From: Halomarina oriensis
GTDB lineage: Archaea > Halobacteriota > Halobacteria > Halobacteriales > Haloarculaceae
Length of the DNA: 64,000 bases
Assembly: GCF_009791395.1 (NCBI RefSeq)
Contig: NZ_WSZK01000038.1
Location: 28,144 to 92,143, forward strand
Reading direction: 5' to 3'
In this document: one piece after another, positions 55,280 through 64,000 of the stretch
Layout: each line of letters begins with the position of its first letter
Numbering within the stretch: the stretch's first letter is position 1
Program-made: the position numbers and the translations under genes
Notes under the pieces: model-generated
Told to the model about the DNA's origin: nothing
What the model saw: only the letters and a program-made list of their open reading frames with translations
The model's database searches: none

Positions 55280-56364
55280 CGGTCCTCACCTCCGATGTCG
55301 TCGTCCGAACCCGGTGGCACGTCGACGGCGTCGACGATACCCCGGTCGCCACCGCCGTCGGGCACGACCTGTGCCCGTGGCGGCGTGACGAACACGTCGT
55401 CGAACGCCTCGTCGGGGTCCGGTTCCGGCTGGTCTTTCGCCCACTCGATGGCCGCCTCGACGCGCTGGTGAGCGCGGTCGGTTATCTCGGCGAGTTCGTC
55501 GTCCGTGACGCCCTCCGAGCGGAGGTCCTCGGCGAGGCGTTCGATGCTGTCGAGGCGCTTCGCGCGCTCGATGTCCTCCGTCGGGCGGTAGCCCTCGGCG
55601 TCGCCCATGAAGTGCCCCATCCGTCGGTGGACCTGCACCTCGACGAGCGACGGGCCGTTGCCCGCCCGCGCCCGTTCGATTGCGTCGCGGGCGGCTTCGT
55701 ACACCGCGACGGCGTCGTCGTAGTCGACGCGGACGCCCGGCATGTCGAACCCCTTCGCTCGCTGTGCACCGCTCTCGACGTCCGTGACGCGCGCTTTGGG
55801 CATGCTAATGGCCCAGTCGTTGTCCTCGACGACGAACACGACCGGCAGGTCGTGGACGCTGGCGAGGTTGAGCGATTCGAGGAACCCGCCCTGGCTGATG
55901 GCTCCCTCACCGAGATACGAGACGGCGACGTCCGTCGTGCCGCGTTTCTTCGCGGCCAGCGCCGCACCGACGGCCGGTGGACTGCCCTGCGCGATGATGC
56001 CGCTGCACGCGAAGTTGACGTCCGGGTCGAACAGATGCATGTGCCCGCCCTTGCCCTTACAGAGGCCCGTCCGTCGACCGAATATCTCGGCGGTCATCCG
56101 CTCCAGGTCGACGCCCTTGGCGATGGCGACGTGGTGTGGTCGGTGGGTCGCCGTCACCGTGTCCTCCGGTCGCAGGTGGGCGCAGACGCCCGCCGCGGCC
56201 GCCTCGTGGCCCGCCGCCAAGTGCAACTCGCCGGGAATCGGCCCCGCCGAGATGTCGAACGCCGGCTGTTTCCCCTCCAGATACTCCTCCTGGAGGCGCT
56301 CCTCGTAGTGACGCGCGGTCACCATCGCCTCGTACATCTCCTCTCGTGTGTTCACACTTACCAT
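55276..56364 (-). CDS. 2-oxoacid dehydrogenase E1 alpha subunit (ThDP-binding)
   Basis: A 362-residue protein. The thiamine-diphosphate motif runs from YLGEGAISQGGFLESLN to EDNDWAIS (GDG-like variant GEG ... NDWA), and GRRTGLCKGKGGHMHLFD matches the acetoin/pyruvate E1 alpha family. ATG 56364 is preferred to 56397 because the TATA-like tatattt at 56411 would place transcription start about 56388. First gene of a three-gene coupled operon. Confidence 0.9.
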   Translation of the reverse strand: MVSVNTREEMYEAMVTARHYEERLQEEYLEGKQPAFDISAGPIPGELHLAAGHEAAAAGVCAHLRPEDTVTATHRPHHVAIAKGVDLERMTAEIFGRRTGLCKGKGGHMHLFDPDVNFACSGIIAQGSPPAVGAALAAKKRGTTDVAVSYLGEGAISQGGFLESLNLASVHDLPVVFVVEDNDWAISMPKARVTDVESGAQRAKGFDMPGVRVDYDDAVAVYEAARDAIERARAGNGPSLVEVQVHRRMGHFMGDAEGYRPTEDIERAKRLDSIERLAEDLRSEGVTDDELAEITDRAHQRVEAAIEWAKDQPEPDPDEAFDDVFVTPPRAQVVPDGGGDRGIVDAVDVPPGSDDDIGGEDR

Positions 56365-56410
56365 GGCGTTTCCCGGTTCACCCTTTCCGAGAAACATGAT
56401 AAACGTTCGT

Positions 56411-56417
56411 TATATTT
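56411..56417 (-). promoter_or_regulatory. TATA-like box of the E1 operon
   Basis: aaatata on the minus strand about 50 nt before the E1-alpha ATG. Confidence 0.45.
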
Positions 56418-56555
56418 CGGTGGCTACCGTACCGACGGAGAGAGAGTCAGCACCGAAAGAAGAGCCCGGCCGGCGTGAGAGGCTGCTACTCCTCGTAGTC
56501 GAACCCCACCCTCCCTCGCGGCGTCCTCCGGTCGCCGCTCGGGTTCCCGAACCCC

Positions 56556-57476
56556 TCACTCCGTTCGGGACTCGCTCTCGTCGCGGCGCTGGACCTCGTG
56601 CCGGCCGAAGCCGTAGCGCAGGCGGTTGGCGAGACGCCGCGAGAACCGTCCCTCGTCGGCCCGTGACCCGAACCGTTCGGAGAGGGCGGCGTAGACGAGC
56701 GGGAGCGGCACCTCCTGGGCCAGCGCCTCCTGGACCGTCCACGTGCCCGTCGAGCCACCTTCGATACGGTCGGCGACGGTCCCCAGCGAACTCCCCTCCT
56801 CGCGGAACGCCTCCTCGCAGAGTTCCAGCAGCCACGAGCGGATGACCGCGCCGTTGTTCCAGACGCCCGCCACCGATTCGAGGTCGAGGTCGTAGCGCCC
56901 CTCGTGGAGCAGTTCGAACCCCTCGCCGTACGCCTGCATCAGCGCGTACTCGACGCCGTTGTGGACCATCTTCACGTAGTGGCCCGACCCCGCAGGCCCC
57001 ATCCGGGCGTGGCCGTCGGGACCCGTCGCCACGGCGTCGAACACCGGTGTCAACGTCTCGTAGGCCCACTCGGGACCGCCGACCATCAGCGAGAAGCCGA
57101 GTTCCGCACCGGCCGGGCCGCCGGAGGTGCCACAGTCGAGGTACGCCGCAGGAGTCTCCTCGGCGCGGCGTGTCGAGTCCTCGAAGTGGGAGTTCCCGCC
57201 GTCGACGACCACGTCGTCGTCGCTCAGGTGTGGTTCGAGTTCCGACAGCGCGGCGTCGACGGCGTCGCCCGCCGGGACCATCAGCCAGATTCGCTTCGCC
57301 TCGCCCAGTTCCGCCGCGAGCGAGTCGAGCGAGTCGGCGGGCGTCGCGCCCGCGTCGGCCGCCTCTTCGCGGGCCTCCGCGTCGATATCGAACGCCACCA
57401 CGTCGTGGCCCGCCGCCAGCGTGCGGTCGACGACGATACGGCCCATCCGCCCCAGACCGACGACTCCCAGTTGCAT
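56556..57476 (-). CDS. gnd: 6-phosphogluconate dehydrogenase, short decarboxylating form
   Basis: A 306-residue NAD(P)-dependent enzyme. The Rossmann motif is GVVGLGRMG (4-12), the substrate motif is DGGNSHF, the 6PGDH signature is CGTSGGPAGAE, and the catalytic lysine region is HYVKMVHNGVEYA. The length fits the ~300-residue archaeal/actinobacterial type. The ATG at 57476 (MQLGVVGLG) is clear; a long upstream extension in the same frame is rejected. It provides ribulose 5-phosphate and NAD(P)H. Confidence 0.92.
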   Translation of the reverse strand: MQLGVVGLGRMGRIVVDRTLAAGHDVVAFDIDAEAREEAADAGATPADSLDSLAAELGEAKRIWLMVPAGDAVDAALSELEPHLSDDDVVVDGGNSHFEDSTRRAEETPAAYLDCGTSGGPAGAELGFSLMVGGPEWAYETLTPVFDAVATGPDGHARMGPAGSGHYVKMVHNGVEYALMQAYGEGFELLHEGRYDLDLESVAGVWNNGAVIRSWLLELCEEAFREEGSSLGTVADRIEGGSTGTWTVQEALAQEVPLPLVYAALSERFGSRADEGRFSRRLANRLRYGFGRHEVQRRDESESRTE

Positions 57477-57525
57477 ACACGGGGCTGTGCGGGGTGGTGG
57501 GGTAGTGGTTGCGGTCCGGGCCGAC

Positions 57526-58647
57526 TCACTCGAACGCCGCGACACGCTCGACGGCACCCCGGTAGATGCGTTCGCAGCGGTCGAGGACGGCCAGCGAGAC
57601 GCTCTCGTCTCTGGTGTGTGCCTCCCCGGGTTCGGAGGCACCACAGACCACGCAGGTCGTTCCGGCCCCCGCGAGCCACCCGGCGTCGGTGGCGTGGGGT
57701 TTGCTGACGAGTTCTGGCGTCCCCGCCTGTGCGTCGACGGCCGCCGCGAGCACCGCCTCCGCGAACTCGTCGTCGGCACACGCCATCGGCGGGAGGTCCT
57801 GGTCGACGGTCCACGAGACACCGTCGATGGCTTCGACCTGCGCCAGCGGCGCACGCTCGCCCGCGACGGTTCGCTCGTCGACGGTGAACGAACACGCCTC
57901 GGGAATCACGTTCCAGCCGCTCCCGCCCTCGATTTCGGTGACGGCGACGGTCCCGGACTGGGTGACACCGAGCACCTCGGCTTCGGGGGTGTCGAGGTCG
58001 CGGACGAGTTCGACCGCCTCAGCGGCCCGGTAGATGGCGTTCTCGCCGCGGTCGGGTTCGCTGGCGTGGGCGGCCGTCCCCCGAGCAGTGACGGTACTCC
58101 CGCGTCGGCCCTTGTGTGCGACGACGACGTCCGTGACACCCGGTTTCGAGTAGTTCGTCGACCCCTCGGCGACGATAGCGTAGTCGGGACGGAACCCCTC
58201 CTCGATGGCGTGGCGTGCCCCGACGCCGCCGCGTTCCTCGCCACGGAACGAGGCGAACGTACACGGTGCGTCTGCGTCGCGGAACGCGACCATCGCGGCG
58301 GCGACGGCCCCCTTCATGTCGGCGCTGCCACGGCCGAACAGTCGGGGCTCCTCGCGTCCGTCCTCGCGTTCGACCGTCCGCTCCTCGACGACGAGTGCGT
58401 CGTCGGTCACCTGCGAGGCGTCGGGCGCGACCACGTCGTGGTGCCCGACGAGCGCGACGCGGTTCGCGGCGTCGGGGTCGCCCTTCCGGGCGACGACCCC
58501 GGCACCCTCGGGGTCGTGCTCGACCGTCGCGTCGGTGTGGTCGTGAAGCCAGTCGGCGATGACCGCGCCGGCGGCCGTCTCGTCGTCGTGACTCGGCGTG
58601 GCGACGAGACGACGGGTGAGGTCGGTGAGTTCGGGTCGTTTGGTCAC
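57526..58647 (-). CDS. M20 family metallopeptidase (ArgE/DapE-like)
   Basis: A 373-residue zinc hydrolase. Ligands and catalytic residues are visible: LVGHHDVVAPD (first His and catalytic Asp), RGSADMKGA (bridging Asp), RGEERGGVGA (catalytic Glu pair) and a later GAGTTCVVCG region. Lid-domain strands carry HASEPDRGENAI. GTG 58647 (VTKRPELTD) fits the family start. It removes an acyl or peptide group from an amino acid; substrate unknown. Confidence 0.88.
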   Translation of the reverse strand: MTKRPELTDLTRRLVATPSHDDETAAGAVIADWLHDHTDATVEHDPEGAGVVARKGDPDAANRVALVGHHDVVAPDASQVTDDALVVEERTVEREDGREEPRLFGRGSADMKGAVAAAMVAFRDADAPCTFASFRGEERGGVGARHAIEEGFRPDYAIVAEGSTNYSKPGVTDVVVAHKGRRGSTVTARGTAAHASEPDRGENAIYRAAEAVELVRDLDTPEAEVLGVTQSGTVAVTEIEGGSGWNVIPEACSFTVDERTVAGERAPLAQVEAIDGVSWTVDQDLPPMACADDEFAEAVLAAAVDAQAGTPELVSKPHATDAGWLAGAGTTCVVCGASEPGEAHTRDESVSLAVLDRCERIYRGAVERVAAFE

Positions 58648-58783
58648 GTCCTCCCTGTGCGTGCGACGGTCGAAAACGCTCCGGCGGACGCGGGCGGGTC
58701 CGGCGTCACGTCGATACGACACGAACCGGACGACTCCGGGCGCGTTACGTAGCCTTATCAGTCCCGCCGTCCGAACGTCGTGT

Positions 58784-60679
58784 ATGAATGTCGTTCCGGA
58801 CACGAGCGTGGTCGTCGACGGCCGCGTGTCCGAACGTGTCGACGACGGTGAGTTCGCCGGCGCGACGGTCTACGTTCCACAGGCCGTCGTCGGCGAACTC
58901 GAAGCGCAGGCGAACTCCGGGCGAGACATCGGCTGGCAGGGACTGGAGGAACTCCAGCGGTTGGCCGACTTCGCGGACGAGGGCGAGATAACGGTCGAGT
59001 ACGTCGGCCGGCGGGCGAACACCGAGGAGATAGAGCGCGCCCGCTCGGGGGCTATCGACGCCATCATCCGCGACGTGGCCGACGAGTACGACGCCGCGTT
59101 CCTCACCAGCGACATCGTCCAGGCCGAAGTGGCGAAAGCCCAGAGCCTCGACGTCGAGTACCTCGAACCGTACGACGACGCCGTCGAGGAGCTGGCCATC
59201 GAGTCGTACTTCACCGAGGAGACGATGTCCGTCCACCTGAAGACGGGGGTCCGCCCGATGGCGAAACGCGGCGACGTCGGGAACGTCCGCTACGAGGCCA
59301 TCGGCGAGGAGGTGCTGGACGACGAGACGATGCGCGAGTACGTCAGCGACGTCCGCAACGCCGCCGACGTCTCCGACGACGGGTTCACCGAACTCAGTGA
59401 GCCAGGGATGACCATCGTCCAGTTCCGGGACTACCGTATCGCCATCGCCCAGCCACCGTTCTCCGACGGTGTCGAGATCACGGCCGTCCGGCCGATGGTC
59501 AAGACGACGATGGACGACTACGCCTACAGCGAGGACATCACCGAGCGCCTGCTCGACCACCAGCGGGGCGTCCTCATCGCGGGGGCACCGGGGGCCGGGA
59601 AGTCCACCTACGCCCAGGCCGTCGCCGAGTTCCTCTCGGATGCCGACTACTCCGTGAAGACGATGGAGAAACCCCGCGACCTCCAGGTCGGCGAGGAGAT
59701 CACCCAGTACACCGAACTCGACGGGGACATGGACAAGACCGCCGACGCTCTGCTGATGGTCCGACCGGACTACACGGTCTACGACGAGGTCAGGAAGACC
59801 GCCGACTTCCGCACCTTCGCGGACATGCGTCTCGCGGGCGTCGGGATGGTCGGCGTCGTCCACGCGACCCGCGCCATCGACGCGCTCCAGCGCCTCATCG
59901 GCCGGGTCGAACTCGGCATGATTCCACAGGTCGTCGACACCGTCGCGTACATCGAGGCCGGCGACGTCGAGACCATCTACGACGTCTCGACGGAGGTGAA
60001 GGTCCCCCACGGCCTGATGGAGGAGGACCTCGCGCGTCCGGTCATCGTCGTCTCCGACCACGAGACCCAGCGTCCGGAGTACGAGATATACACCTTCAAC
60101 CGGCAGGTCGTCACCGTCCCGCTGGACGAGGCCGACGGCGAGTCCGACACCGGCGTCGACCGCCTCGCGCGCAACGAGATCGAACGCGAGGTTCGGTCCG
60201 TCGCGCGGGGACACGTGCAGGTCGAACTCCAGAGTCAGAACCGCGCCGTCGTCTACGTCGAAGAGGACGACATCTCCTACGTCATCGGGAAGGGCGGCGG
60301 CCGCATCGACCAGATCGAGGACTCGCTGGGTATCGACATCGACGTCCGCACCCTCGACGAACGCCCCGACCACCACCGGGGGCACGCCGGGGCGGACGGA
60401 ACCGGTGGGTCCGGTGGTTCGGGAAACGGTAGCCGCGTCAGCGAGGGGCCGGGCCACGCCGGCGAGGTCGTGACGCCCGAAATCACGTCCAGACACATCA
60501 TCGTCCCCGTCGACGGCCGGGCCGGCGAGACCGTCGAGGTCCGCGCCGACGGCGACTACCTGTTCACCGCCACCGTCTCGCGGGGCGGCGAGATTCAGGT
60601 CTCGCGGGGCAGCGCCATCGCCGAGGAGATGGAGCAGGCTATCGACCGTAGTCAGCAGATCACGGTCGTCCCGTCGTAG
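58784..60679 (+). CDS. PIN domain - ATPase - KH domain protein
   Basis: A 631-residue archaeal protein. The N-terminal PIN domain begins VPDTSVVVDGRV with a second acidic cluster (DAAFLTSD). A PilT/VirB11-like ATPase follows with Walker A GAPGAGKS (about 267-274) and PDYTVYDEVRK. A KH-like YVIGKGGGRIDQIE lies near residue 500 and a TRAM-like beta domain is at the C-terminus. An acidic Gly/Ser linker separates the last two. The family is widespread in archaea with a likely RNA-processing role. ATG 58784 is 28 nt after a TATA-like cttatc. Confidence 0.9.
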   Translation: MNVVPDTSVVVDGRVSERVDDGEFAGATVYVPQAVVGELEAQANSGRDIGWQGLEELQRLADFADEGEITVEYVGRRANTEEIERARSGAIDAIIRDVADEYDAAFLTSDIVQAEVAKAQSLDVEYLEPYDDAVEELAIESYFTEETMSVHLKTGVRPMAKRGDVGNVRYEAIGEEVLDDETMREYVSDVRNAADVSDDGFTELSEPGMTIVQFRDYRIAIAQPPFSDGVEITAVRPMVKTTMDDYAYSEDITERLLDHQRGVLIAGAPGAGKSTYAQAVAEFLSDADYSVKTMEKPRDLQVGEEITQYTELDGDMDKTADALLMVRPDYTVYDEVRKTADFRTFADMRLAGVGMVGVVHATRAIDALQRLIGRVELGMIPQVVDTVAYIEAGDVETIYDVSTEVKVPHGLMEEDLARPVIVVSDHETQRPEYEIYTFNRQVVTVPLDEADGESDTGVDRLARNEIEREVRSVARGHVQVELQSQNRAVVYVEEDDISYVIGKGGGRIDQIEDSLGIDIDVRTLDERPDHHRGHAGADGTGGSGGSGNGSRVSEGPGHAGEVVTPEITSRHIIVPVDGRAGETVEVRADGDYLFTATVSRGGEIQVSRGSAIAEEMEQAIDRSQQITVVPS

Positions 60680-60715
60680 GCGGCCGGTTCGTCGTGTCGA
60701 TACTCCACGCTTCGC

Positions 60716-61585
60716 TCACCCGAACAGCGACGCGAACGTCGTCACCTCGACGCCACGCTCGCGGGCCGCGCCGACGACCCACCCGACGCGTTCGGCGGTG
60801 ACCGACTGCCACGCGCTGTGGCCGGCGAGGACCCCGATACCACCCGTCTCGGCGACCGCGTCGAGGTACTCGCCGAGTTCGACGCGCGTGAGGTGGGTCG
60901 TCTCCAGGTAGTACCGACGGAGGTTCGTCGGGGCGGTGCCGGGCGGGTTCGGGAGCGACCGAATCGCCGCGTTGGCGAGCACGTCGTACTCCTCATGGAC
61001 GGCCCGCCACGCTCGCGTGTCGGCCGCACCGTAGGGCAGGACGAACGACGAGGGGTCGGACCCCATCTCGGCGAACGCCGCACGGACGCCACGGATCTCG
61101 TCGGTGACGACCGACTCGTGGGGGCGGACGACCGTCTCGCCCCGGTCGAACGCCGAGTCGAGCGAAGCGGCGAGGGTCAACACGCCACCGTCCTCGGTGG
61201 CGCTCACGGCGGCGATCTCGACCGGCTCGCGGTGGTCGCCGTCGGTCACTTCGTAGCGGTCGCCGACGACGATCCCGCAGTCCTCGTCGTCGTGGACTTC
61301 GCCGGCGACGTGGAGGTCGTCGTCACCGGACGTCGCGTCCCGGCCGAGGCGAAGGGCCTGCAGGTAGCGGTGACGGCGGCCGTGAGCGGCGACTTCGTGG
61401 CCCGCGTCGACCAGCGCGTCCAGTTCGACGGCGGTGAGATGGCCCGGTTTCCCGACCCACGACGGGACCACCGCGAACACCGCCCGAGCGTCACGCTCGG
61501 CGAGGACCGGGCGAATCAGGTCGTGATCAGCGGCGTACCCGTCGTCGAAGGTCAACACGAGGTGGCCGGCGTCGGAGGGAGGCAT
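60716..61585 (-). CDS. polysaccharide deacetylase family protein
   Basis: A 289-residue NodB-fold enzyme. TFDDGYAADHD carries the catalytic Asp and metal Asp, AGHEVAAHGRRH carries the H-x3-5-H metal pair, and LPYGAADTRAW marks the late NodB motif. An insert of about 60 acidic residues (DDDLHVAGEVHDDED ...) lies between motifs. No signal peptide is seen, so it is probably cytosolic. It hydrolyses an N- or O-acyl group of a sugar polymer or related substrate. Confidence 0.82.
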   Translation of the reverse strand: MPPSDAGHLVLTFDDGYAADHDLIRPVLAERDARAVFAVVPSWVGKPGHLTAVELDALVDAGHEVAAHGRRHRYLQALRLGRDATSGDDDLHVAGEVHDDEDCGIVVGDRYEVTDGDHREPVEIAAVSATEDGGVLTLAASLDSAFDRGETVVRPHESVVTDEIRGVRAAFAEMGSDPSSFVLPYGAADTRAWRAVHEEYDVLANAAIRSLPNPPGTAPTNLRRYYLETTHLTRVELGEYLDAVAETGGIGVLAGHSAWQSVTAERVGWVVGAARERGVEVTTFASLFG

Positions 61586-61657
61586 ACCGGAGTCACCGCT
61601 CGGTGAGTGTTAAGCGGTGGGTAGTCAGAGCGGCCACGCCGTCCGGTCGGGGCGTGA

Positions 61658-62086
61658 TTACGCCGACGAGGAGGAGGGGCGACCCGCACGGTCGACGACG
61701 GCGGGAGACACTTCGATGGGGCAGTCCAGTCGGAGTGCGAGCGCGATCGCGTCGCTCGGGCGAGCGTCGAACGAGAGCGTCCGCCGTTCGCCGTCACGGT
61801 ACTGCTCGGTCTCAATCTTGGCGAAGAAGGTGACCTCCGAGAGGTCGTCGATACGGACGCGGTCGACGGCCGCACCGAACTCCGCGGTCATCTCCAGCAG
61901 CAGGTCGTGGGTGAGTGGTCGCTCGAAACTCCCGCCTTCGAGTGCCAGGCGGATGGACTGGGCCTGGTCGTCACTGACGAAGATGGGCACGACGGACTCC
62001 CCGACGTCGAGCATCACGACGGGCGTCCGGTCACCACCGTCGTCGACGCTCACCCCGACGCCGCGGACCGTGGCATCTGGTGACAT
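61658..62086 (-). CDS. DUF151/bifunctional nuclease family protein
   Basis: A 142-residue protein. The family core is intact: VPIFVSDDQAQSI, the central PLTHDLLLEM and RPSDAIALALR. DUF151 proteins include a plant nuclease, but in archaea the role is not known. ATG 62086 (MSPDATVRG) is chosen over a long upstream extension of cysteine/arginine-rich sequence. Confidence 0.82.
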   Translation of the reverse strand: MSPDATVRGVGVSVDDGGDRTPVVMLDVGESVVPIFVSDDQAQSIRLALEGGSFERPLTHDLLLEMTAEFGAAVDRVRIDDLSEVTFFAKIETEQYRDGERRTLSFDARPSDAIALALRLDCPIEVSPAVVDRAGRPSSSSA

Positions 62087-62283
62087 AGTACGGTATTCAC
62101 CAACGGGGTATGTAAGGTTAGCCCCTGAACGAGACGCCGCACATTCACGTCGCCGGCCGTGCGTCGCTTTTCGTTCGGAGCGACGGCTGTCGGGTCCGTC
62201 ACGGACCGTGCGTGGTCGTTGGGAACAGTTGTGAGGGCGCAACGGGCAGTACCCCTTTACGCCCGCCCCGAGTTTCGCCAAGC

Positions 62284-62571
62284 ATGGGCACGTACATGGC
62301 GCTGGTCGATGTCGTCGAAGCGCGAGTCCAGAACGCCCAGGAACTGGCGAGTGTCTGGGGCGACCTGCGAAACGACATCGCGGACGTCGGCGGGGAGATG
62401 AAAGACGCGTACGCCATCCTCGGCGACCACGACTACCTCATCCTGTTCGAGGCTCCCGACCACCAGACGGCACTCCAGATCTCCCTCGTCGTCGAACGGC
62501 GGGGACTGGACATGCACACCCACGAACTGCTCCCCGTCGAGGAGTTCGGGTCGCTCGTACAGGACGTCTGA
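62284..62571 (+). CDS. GYD-like small protein
   Basis: A 95-residue alpha-beta protein starting MGTYMALVDVVEA, with YAILGDHDYLILFEAPD at its centre. The strand-helix-strand order and the G-D-x-D/Y-D turn match GYD/dimeric ferredoxin-like domains. Likely a small dimeric protein of unknown role. Confidence 0.7.
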   Translation: MGTYMALVDVVEARVQNAQELASVWGDLRNDIADVGGEMKDAYAILGDHDYLILFEAPDHQTALQISLVVERRGLDMHTHELLPVEEFGSLVQDV

Positions 62572-62610
62572 CCGGTCACACCGCGCGACCACCACGGTTC
62601 CTCGCCGCGC

Positions 62611-64000
62611 TCAGGACGGCAGCGAACGGTCCGACCAGGGTCGCTCGCGCTCGAAGGCGGCACACGCGGCGATTACGTCGGCGTCACGGTGTCGACGGCC
62701 GACGACCTGGAGGCCGACGGGGAGGCCGTCGACCGTTCCCGCGGGCACCGACGCTGCGGGGTGGCCGGTCATGTTGAACGGCTGTGTGAGATACCACCCG
62801 GTGTAGCGGTCGACCTCTTCGCCGTCGACCGACTCGGGACCGAACGCGTCGACGTCGAACGGCGGCACCGCGAGCGTCGGCGAGACCAGCAGGTCGAACT
62901 CGCCCAGAAGCTCCTGAACCGCGTCGAACACGGCCGTCCGAACGCCGTTGGCCCGACCGATGTCGACCGCGGTGTGCGTCCTGCCACGCTCGACCATCGC
63001 GGGCAACACCCCGCTGAGGTCGTCGAGGCGCTCCGAGAGGTCGACACCGAACGCCGCCTCGCTCCCCGCGACGGTCGTCGCCATCCGCGACTGGAACGTC
63101 ACCAGCGAGGCGCGACGGGCGTCATCCCACAGGTCACCGAGCGCCGGATCGGCCCGTTCGACGCCCATCCCCGCGTCGGCGAACCCCTCGACGGCCTCGT
63201 CGACGACGTCACGGACCGACTCGGCGACGGGGAACGCGTCGAGCGTCGGGCTGTACGCCACCCGGAACCCGTCGACGGACGCGTCGACGGCGTCGACGAA
63301 GCGCTCGTCGGTCGTCGGTAGACTGAACGGGTCGGCCGGGTCCGTGCCGGCCATCACGTCGAGCGACAGCGCCGCGTCCGCGACGGTCCGCGCCAGCGGT
63401 CCCGTCGCCGTGAACGGGTTCGCGTCGGCGAACGCGTCCGGACGAGTGTGCCGCGACACGCGCCCGAACGAGGGTTTGATACCGACGACACCGCAGGCGC
63501 TCGCCGGAATCCTGACCGACCCGCCGGCGTCGGTGCCCTGCGCCAGCGGCACGAGACCGTCGGCGACGGCCGCCGCGCTCCCACCGGAGGACCCACCGGC
63601 GGTCTTCGTCGGGTCGTAGGGGTTGCCCGTCGCCCCGAACAGGTCGTTGTCCGTCGTGGCGATGTGGCCGAACTCGGAGGTGTTCGTCTTCCCGACGACG
63701 ATGGCCCCCGCCGCCCGCAGACGGGCGACCACCGGGTCGTCACGCTCCGGGACGTGGTCGGCCAACGGCACCGACCCGTAGGTCGTCCGGACGCCCGCCA
63801 CCGACGTCAGGTCCTTGATGCCGACCGGGATGCCGTGGAGCGGCCCCAGTTGCTCGCCGCGCTCGACGGCCCGTTCGGCCGCTCGGGCCTGCTCACGGGC
63901 ATCGTCGGCGAGCACCGTCACGAAGGCGTTGGTGCGGTCGTTGCGTGCCTCGATGCGCTCCAGACAGTGCTCGACCAGCGCGACCGGCGAGCACTCCCCC
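62611..64000 (-). CDS. amidase (amidase-signature family), 5' end outside the window
   Basis: At least 462 residues of an amidase-signature hydrolase; the frame continues to the right window edge, so the N-terminus is missing. The Ser-cisSer-Lys triad is visible: GIPVGIKD (Lys), [10 protein letters not shown] (cis-Ser) and [12 protein letters not shown] (nucleophile Ser). The family includes GatA and many general amidases. Without a GatB/C neighbour in view, a stand-alone amidase is favoured. Confidence 0.88.
   Translation of the reverse strand, partial: GECSPVALVEHCLERIEARNDRTNAFVTVLADDAREQARAAERAVERGEQLGPLHGIPVGIKDLTSVAGVRTTYGSVPLADHVPERDDPVVARLRAAGAIVVGKTNTSEFGHIATTDNDLFGATGNPYDPTKTAGGSSGGSAAAVADGLVPLAQGTDAGGSVRIPASACGVVGIKPSFGRVSRHTRPDAFADANPFTATGPLARTVADAALSLDVMAGTDPADPFSLPTTDERFVDAVDASVDGFRVAYSPTLDAFPVAESVRDVVDEAVEGFADAGMGVERADPALGDLWDDARRASLVTFQSRMATTVAGSEAAFGVDLSERLDDLSGVLPAMVERGRTHTAVDIGRANGVRTAVFDAVQELLGEFDLLVSPTLAVPPFDVDAFGPESVDGEEVDRYTGWYLTQPFNMTGHPAASVPAGTVDGLPVGLQVVGRRHRDADVIAACAAFERERPWSDRSLPS

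Noticed and set aside
58745..60496. 583-codon open frame on the minus strand
   Set aside because: Antisense to the PIN-ATPase-KH gene.

Overview
The window is chromosomal DNA of a haloarchaeon (class Halobacteria). The flanks are very GC-rich and encode acidic, Asp/Glu-rich proteins. Many genes appear leaderless, with a TATA-like box about 25-30 bp before the ATG. Several genes belong to families found mainly in haloarchaea (DUF5809/DUF5810, the PIN-ATPase-KH protein, the DUF7342/DUF7437-like regulators). No rRNA and no CRISPR array was seen; one tRNA is present.

Left flank (1-17.8 kb): ordinary housekeeping genes. These are a Nudix hydrolase operon, a Glu-type dehydrogenase, a class I methyltransferase, a RimI-type acetyltransferase, aconitase, a dUTPase/dCTP-deaminase family protein, an SDR, an amidohydrolase, a flavin reductase, a Tat-exported metalloprotease, an SLC13/TrkA-C permease and a YdjM-like membrane protein. 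One lipoprotein gene (10.9-11.5 kb) looks frameshifted.

Accessory island (about 17.9-51.4 kb): lower and uneven GC. It is bracketed by two related tyrosine recombinases (18.0-19.0 kb on +, 49.6-50.7 kb on -) and ends at a tRNA-Arg(CCG) gene at 51.42 kb. Its core (22-40.6 kb) is a DISARM-type defence locus around a divergent promoter. DrmA (helicase), DrmB (DUF1998) and DrmC (PLD) read left. DrmMI (N6-adenine methylase with a candidate N-terminal nuclease), DrmD (SNF2 helicase) and a DrmMII-like C5-cytosine methylase read right. Left of DrmC lie two unusual companions: a T/G-mismatch glycosylase of the MIG type, and a second C5-cytosine methylase whose N-terminus looks like a degenerate HhH-GPD (endonuclease III-like) glycosylase. 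This suggests a DISARM variant that writes both 6mA and 5mC and carries its own repair of deaminated 5mC. To the left is an unassigned two-gene module plus a small membrane protein (19.1-21.4 kb). To the right is a plasmid/virus-like set: small HTH regulators, a frameshifted DUF7342 gene, a CoiA-like putative nuclease, an Orc1/Cdc6 initiator and an HNH_2 endonuclease. The island reads as an integrated replicon or layered mobile element that carries a defence cargo.

Right flank (51.5-64 kb): housekeeping again. It holds a MATE transporter, a membrane-anchored 2Fe-2S ferredoxin, a coupled E1-alpha/E1-beta/lipoyl-protein operon with no E2 or E3 in view, 6-phosphogluconate dehydrogenase, an M20 peptidase, the PIN-ATPase-KH protein, a polysaccharide deacetylase, a DUF151 protein, a GYD-like protein, and an amidase that runs off the window end.
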